A stretch of DNA of 5,860 nucleotides from Candidatus Cloacimonadota bacterium (lineage in GTDB: Bacteria > Cloacimonadota > Cloacimonadia > JGIOTU-2): contig JACNJG010000144.1 of NCBI GenBank assembly GCA_014382685.1, positions 1 through 5,860 of the forward strand, in the 5' to 3' direction. Shown here one piece after another: positions 4,984-5,860 of the stretch. Every line of letters starts with the position of its first letter. The first letter of the stretch is position 1. The position numbers and the translations under genes are program-made. The notes under the pieces are model-generated. The model saw only the letters and a program-made list of their open reading frames with translations. It was not told where the DNA came from and did not search any database.

Positions 4984-5840
4984 AAGAGCACCTCTAAGGT
5001 TCGTAGATTTTCAACGACACTTTCGATAGCATTCCTTATTTCGGGAAGAGCTTCAGAAAGAAGTTCACCTTTTGCATAAGCTTCAGCAGCTTTTTTCATA
5101 TTTGGAATTTCACCGAGGATAGGGATTCTTTCATCTTCGCAGTATTGGACAACATCATCATTTCCAATTCCATATCGGTTTATGACTACACCAAAATCCT
5201 TCTTCAGTTCTCTCATAACTTCTACAGCGAGCTTCAGGTCATGCAGTCCGAAAGGGGTCGGCTCGGTTATAAGAATGATGTAGTCGGCATTCTTAGTTGC
5301 CTCGATGACAGGACAGGAAGTTCCGGGAGGTGCGTCAAAAATTCGCAGTATATCAGATGAAAAATTATGCTCAACAAAATCTATAGTTTCTTTGATCAGC
5401 GGCACTGCCTGCTCCTCACCGACATTAAGCTTTCCCTCAACAAAGTGCAGGTTATTCTGTTTAAATTCTGTGATCTTTCCGACTTCATAAGATTTCATGG
5501 GCAGGGCATTTTGGGGACAGAGTTCCGAGCAGGCGTAGCAACTATGGCATAATTGATTGAATACAAGCACTTCTTCCAACAATTTGATTACTGCATTGAA
5601 CTTGCACACTCGCTGGCAGTTACCGCAAAGTACGCACTTTTCCTTATCCCATTCCGGGATCATCTTAAAAACTTTTTTCTGCCATACTTCTTTCCCTTTA
5701 ATGAAAAATCCTGAGTTGGGTTCTTCAACATCCAGGTCTGCGAGAATAACAGGATATTTCTGAGAAAGAAGATAAGCAAGATTTGTAGCAAGAGTTGTTT
5801 TGCCCGTTCCACCTTTTCCGCTTGCAATTGATATTTTCAT
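4980..5840 (-). CDS. MinD/ParA-type ATPase with two [4Fe-4S] ferredoxin motifs (first of the pair)
   Basis: This 286-residue paralogue has Walker A SGKGGTGKTT (7-16, signature K9), A' segment DLDVEEPN (35-42), Walker B IFDAPPGTSCP (167-177) and TEPTPFGLHD (192-201). Its eight ferredoxin cysteines fall at 69, 72, 75, 79, 98, 101, 104 and 108, the same numbers as in the neighbouring paralogue, although the rest of the sequence has diverged widely. The two probably work as a heteromeric pair. The C-terminal CxxC of Mrp/NBP35 scaffold proteins is absent. ATG 5840 fits the N-terminus of the family (MKISIASGKGG). Only 20 bases upstream are visible and they show no Shine-Dalgarno, so the operon may begin here or continue beyond the window. 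Confidence 0.92.
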   Translation of the reverse strand: MKISIASGKGGTGKTTLATNLAYLLSQKYPVILADLDVEEPNSGFFIKGKEVWQKKVFKMIPEWDKEKCVLCGNCQRVCKFNAVIKLLEEVLVFNQLCHSCYACSELCPQNALPMKSYEVGKITEFKQNNLHFVEGKLNVGEEQAVPLIKETIDFVEHNFSSDILRIFDAPPGTSCPVIEATKNADYIILITEPTPFGLHDLKLAVEVMRELKKDFGVVINRYGIGNDDVVQYCEDERIPILGEIPNMKKAAEAYAKGELLSEALPEIRNAIESVVENLRTLEVLL

Positions 5841-5860
5841 AATATTAATAGAACGCAGAT

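Noticed and set aside
5145..5763. Several short plus-strand frames
   Set aside because: All lie antisense to the first ATPase gene and overlap each other in different frames; they are side effects of its composition.
5851..5860. Another phased repeat (GAACGCAGAT) at the right edge
   Set aside because: It resembles the CACAGAT unit, but only one unit is visible before the window ends.
1..5860. CRISPR array, tRNA or rRNA
   Set aside because: The repeats have 8-10-nt periods without unique spacers of CRISPR length, and I found no tRNA cloverleaf or rRNA-like segment in the gaps.

Overview
The window looks like part of an AT-rich anaerobic bacterial genome, most plausibly Candidatus Cloacimonadota or a related environmental phylum. 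That assignment is inference. It rests on the low GC, on a secreted beta-helix protein whose N-terminus (PADYSTIQAGINAAIAGD) is of a kind I associate with that phylum, and on paired ferredoxin/ParA-type ATPases with NifX-like proteins, which are typical of strict anaerobes. Short phased intergenic repeats, common in environmental anaerobe genomes, point the same way.

Layout. Bases 1-296 (minus) are the N-terminal part of a secreted beta-helix protein, with a good sigma-70 promoter at 404-432. Bases 297-695 hold no gene but carry several palindromes. Bases 696-1547 (minus) encode a DUF89/ARMT1-like metal-dependent phosphatase. Bases 1774-1992 (minus) encode a small four-cysteine protein with a possibly leaderless promoter. 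Bases 2149-2625 (plus) encode a TrmO/TsaA-family tRNA methyltransferase, the only plus-strand gene.

From 5840 down to 2702 the minus strand carries one compact gene run: MinD/ParA ATPase with two [4Fe-4S] motifs, a second ATPase of the same design (4-nt overlap), a NifX-like protein, a second NifX-like protein (1-nt overlap, probable ATT start and a frameshift in an A7 run), and a family-4-type iron-sulfur uracil-DNA glycosylase. The paired ATPases plus NifX-like proteins resemble the core of the Desulfovibrio 'orange protein' (Orp) complex. By analogy the ATPases may load or position a metal-sulfur cluster on the NifX-like proteins; that role is inferred.

The most unusual feature is the non-coding DNA. 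Short phased repeats with 9- or 10-nt periods sit directly at the 3' ends of three minus-strand genes. One forms a large inverted repeat that also encodes the last six residues of an ATPase, and one appears to have been split by a 39-bp GC-rich palindromic element. A fourth, unrelated repeat of TTGGAAGG type lies between the divergent small Cys protein and TrmO genes.
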